Source: a virus. From it: DNA of 64,000 nucleotides. The position numbers and the translations under genes were made by a program. Numbering within the stretch: position 1 is the stretch's first letter; each line of letters opens with the position of its first letter. The stretch lies in IMG/VR virus record IMGVR_UViG_3300042308_001511, positions 280,084 through 344,083 of that record. The stretch is one strand, 5' to 3'. The notes beneath the pieces were generated by a model that saw nothing but the letters and a program-made list of their open reading frames with translations, made no database searches and was not told the DNA's origin. This document shows, piece by piece, positions 63,152 to 64,000 of this stretch.

Positions 63152-63439
63152 TTAATAAAGACCTTTCAAAAGTTCGTCAATCTTCATTTCTCTGAAAATG
63201 TCCTTTTGTATCAGAAAACTTTTGTGTACTTTGTAACCATTCGGCCTACCACCTAAATCTTTACCTTCTTCCAATACCTCTACGCTATCACCCCATAGTC
63301 TTATAACGACGTAAGTAGTTCCGTCTATAAGTTGTCTGGGATAACCATTACCCTTCCTTCGGAATACAATCACCCGGTCACCAATCACGTAGGATATGCT
63401 ACCCGACATTATTGTGTCTTTTAATTTCCAAGTATCCAT
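63152..63439 (-). CDS. C-tag variant protein, barrel-like, 95 aa
   Basis: MDTWKLKDTIMSGSISYVIG, DRVIVFRRKGNGYPRQLIDG-TTYVVIRLWGDSVEVLEEGK, and the end FREMKIDELLKGLY. A CIS-type barrel with a longer x-LL tag. The overlap with 63421 is 19 bases. Confidence 0.65.
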   Translation of the reverse strand: MDTWKLKDTIMSGSISYVIGDRVIVFRRKGNGYPRQLIDGTTYVVIRLWGDSVEVLEEGKDLGGRPNGYKVHKSFLIQKDIFREMKIDELLKGLY

Positions 63440-63987
63440 TTTGTATCGTGTGTTACGTTTGTGTCGTAAATCGCGTACTCTATCTCGACCTTCTCGTATT
63501 CGAAAGAACGGAAATGACTAAGCATACTCCAGTCGTTCTTTCCGGAAATAATTTTCTCAATTGACCTAACTTCTCCTTCGAACTCCTTCGCATTCACCAT
63601 ATTACTCCTGTACGTAAGCATATTGATGAACTTGCCATCATCTGTCTTTTTGAAAAAGTTCTTTGACAACTTCGCAGTTCCACTGAACTCACATATACTT
63701 TCGTTTAGGAAATCGACAAGATCTTCGAGATCCTGCTTGGTCTCCTTCGTGACGATGACTCCGATGTGTGACTCGAAGTAACATCCGTTCGGGATTGGGT
63801 CTCCGTGCCATAGTGGATGGTCTTTGTCTTTATCCTGTGGTACTGCCGGATGCCACGGCACTGTTTCTATCTTGTTCCTGACCACACTGTAGCCCATCTC
63901 CTTCAGGCGCTTGGCTATCCTCTCGGACTCCTCGTATGCAGTCCTGTTGTCACCGAAGAACTTCGAGCTGGTCATCACGTCTTTCAT
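63421..63987 (-). CDS. Hypothetical protein, at least 188 aa
   Basis: MKDVMTSSKFFGDNRTAYEE, helix; HPAVPQDKDKDHPLWHGDPI, PNGCYFESHIGVIVTKETKQ and an alpha/beta end (EYEKVEIEYAIYDTNVTHDT). The frame is open to the window edge upstream of the ATG, so the real start may lie outside. The VPWHPAVPQ/HPLWHGDP His-rich loops are distinctive but unrecognised. Confidence 0.6.
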   Translation of the reverse strand: MKDVMTSSKFFGDNRTAYEESERIAKRLKEMGYSVVRNKIETVPWHPAVPQDKDKDHPLWHGDPIPNGCYFESHIGVIVTKETKQDLEDLVDFLNESICEFSGTAKLSKNFFKKTDDGKFINMLTYRSNMVNAKEFEGEVRSIEKIISGKNDWSMLSHFRSFEYEKVEIEYAIYDTNVTHDTKWILGN

Positions 63988-64000
63988 GCTGGACCTGTCC

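Overview
The window reads as a densely packed accessory region of a tailed phage, probably a large one, infecting a member of the Bacteroidota (Flavobacteriia-like). The phage evidence is a GH19 endolysin with a peptidoglycan-binding domain, LamG-type and leucine-rich-repeat fibre-like proteins, many tiny overlapping genes and long one-strand gene runs. The host evidence is a type IX secretion (T9SS) C-terminal sorting domain, six signal peptides ending at a Gln (for example FSQ, LAQ, SAQ), and many upstream boxes of the form TATATT(T/C)G, which fit the Bacteroidota -7 element TAnnTTTG. No terminase, portal, capsid or polymerase gene is visible, so phage size and morphology are inferred.

Layout. 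1-1.2 kb: tail of a plus-strand gene and small genes. 1.2-4.5 kb: minus-strand secreted and membrane proteins, including the T9SS protein. 4.5-8.2 kb: two P-loop kinase-like genes and related genes. 8.2-18.5 kb: a minus-strand array of small proteins, a tRNA-like gene, a C39-like cysteine protease and a GNAT acetyltransferase. 18.5-27 kb: more small-protein runs plus a secreted HExxH protein. 27-31.2 kb: an LRR protein, then a six-TM protein beside a LOG-family protein. 31-46 kb: a long minus-strand run with an acyl-carrier-like protein, two methyltransferases, a nucleotidyltransferase-fold protein and a ParB-like protein. 46-49.5 kb: a chagasin-like lipoprotein and the tightest small-gene array. 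49.5-62.6 kb: LamG and LRR fibre-like genes, a UVR-motif protein and the endolysin. 62.6-64 kb: small genes.

Two protein-terminus motifs organise the region. About 60 small, mostly minus-strand proteins end in a helical motif called here the C-tag: R-[ED]-x-[KR]-[LI]-x-[ED]-[LI]-G-I and close variants (x-LL, x-ILK). About 14 other proteins begin with an N-tag, M-[KR]-x-[IL]-K-x-[YF]-E-x-F, sometimes followed by xEA, which resembles the T4 capsid-targeting sequence that is clipped by the prohead protease. No protein carries both in those terminal positions. N-tag genes usually have TATATA boxes just before the ATG; C-tag operons usually have TATATT(T/C)G boxes. A plausible model is that N-tag proteins (kinases, GNAT and others) are packaged and injected, whereas C-tag proteins are made from host-type promoters after infection and share a common partner. 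That model is inference.

C-tag genes are commonly joined by ATGA stop/start overlaps, so the tag codons also form the initiation region of the next gene. The tag also occurs inside longer proteins, just before extra domains (ACP-like, ParB-like, nucleotidyltransferase-like), as if it marks a domain-swapping junction. Two small-protein families recur. The KGF family has GDKxKGFxF, GVEG and YPxxEYL. The CIS family has MKxxCIS, LTxGKxYEV and EWRExKL. Three genes are broken by single frameshifts, and a leftover tag sequence marks one gene junction.
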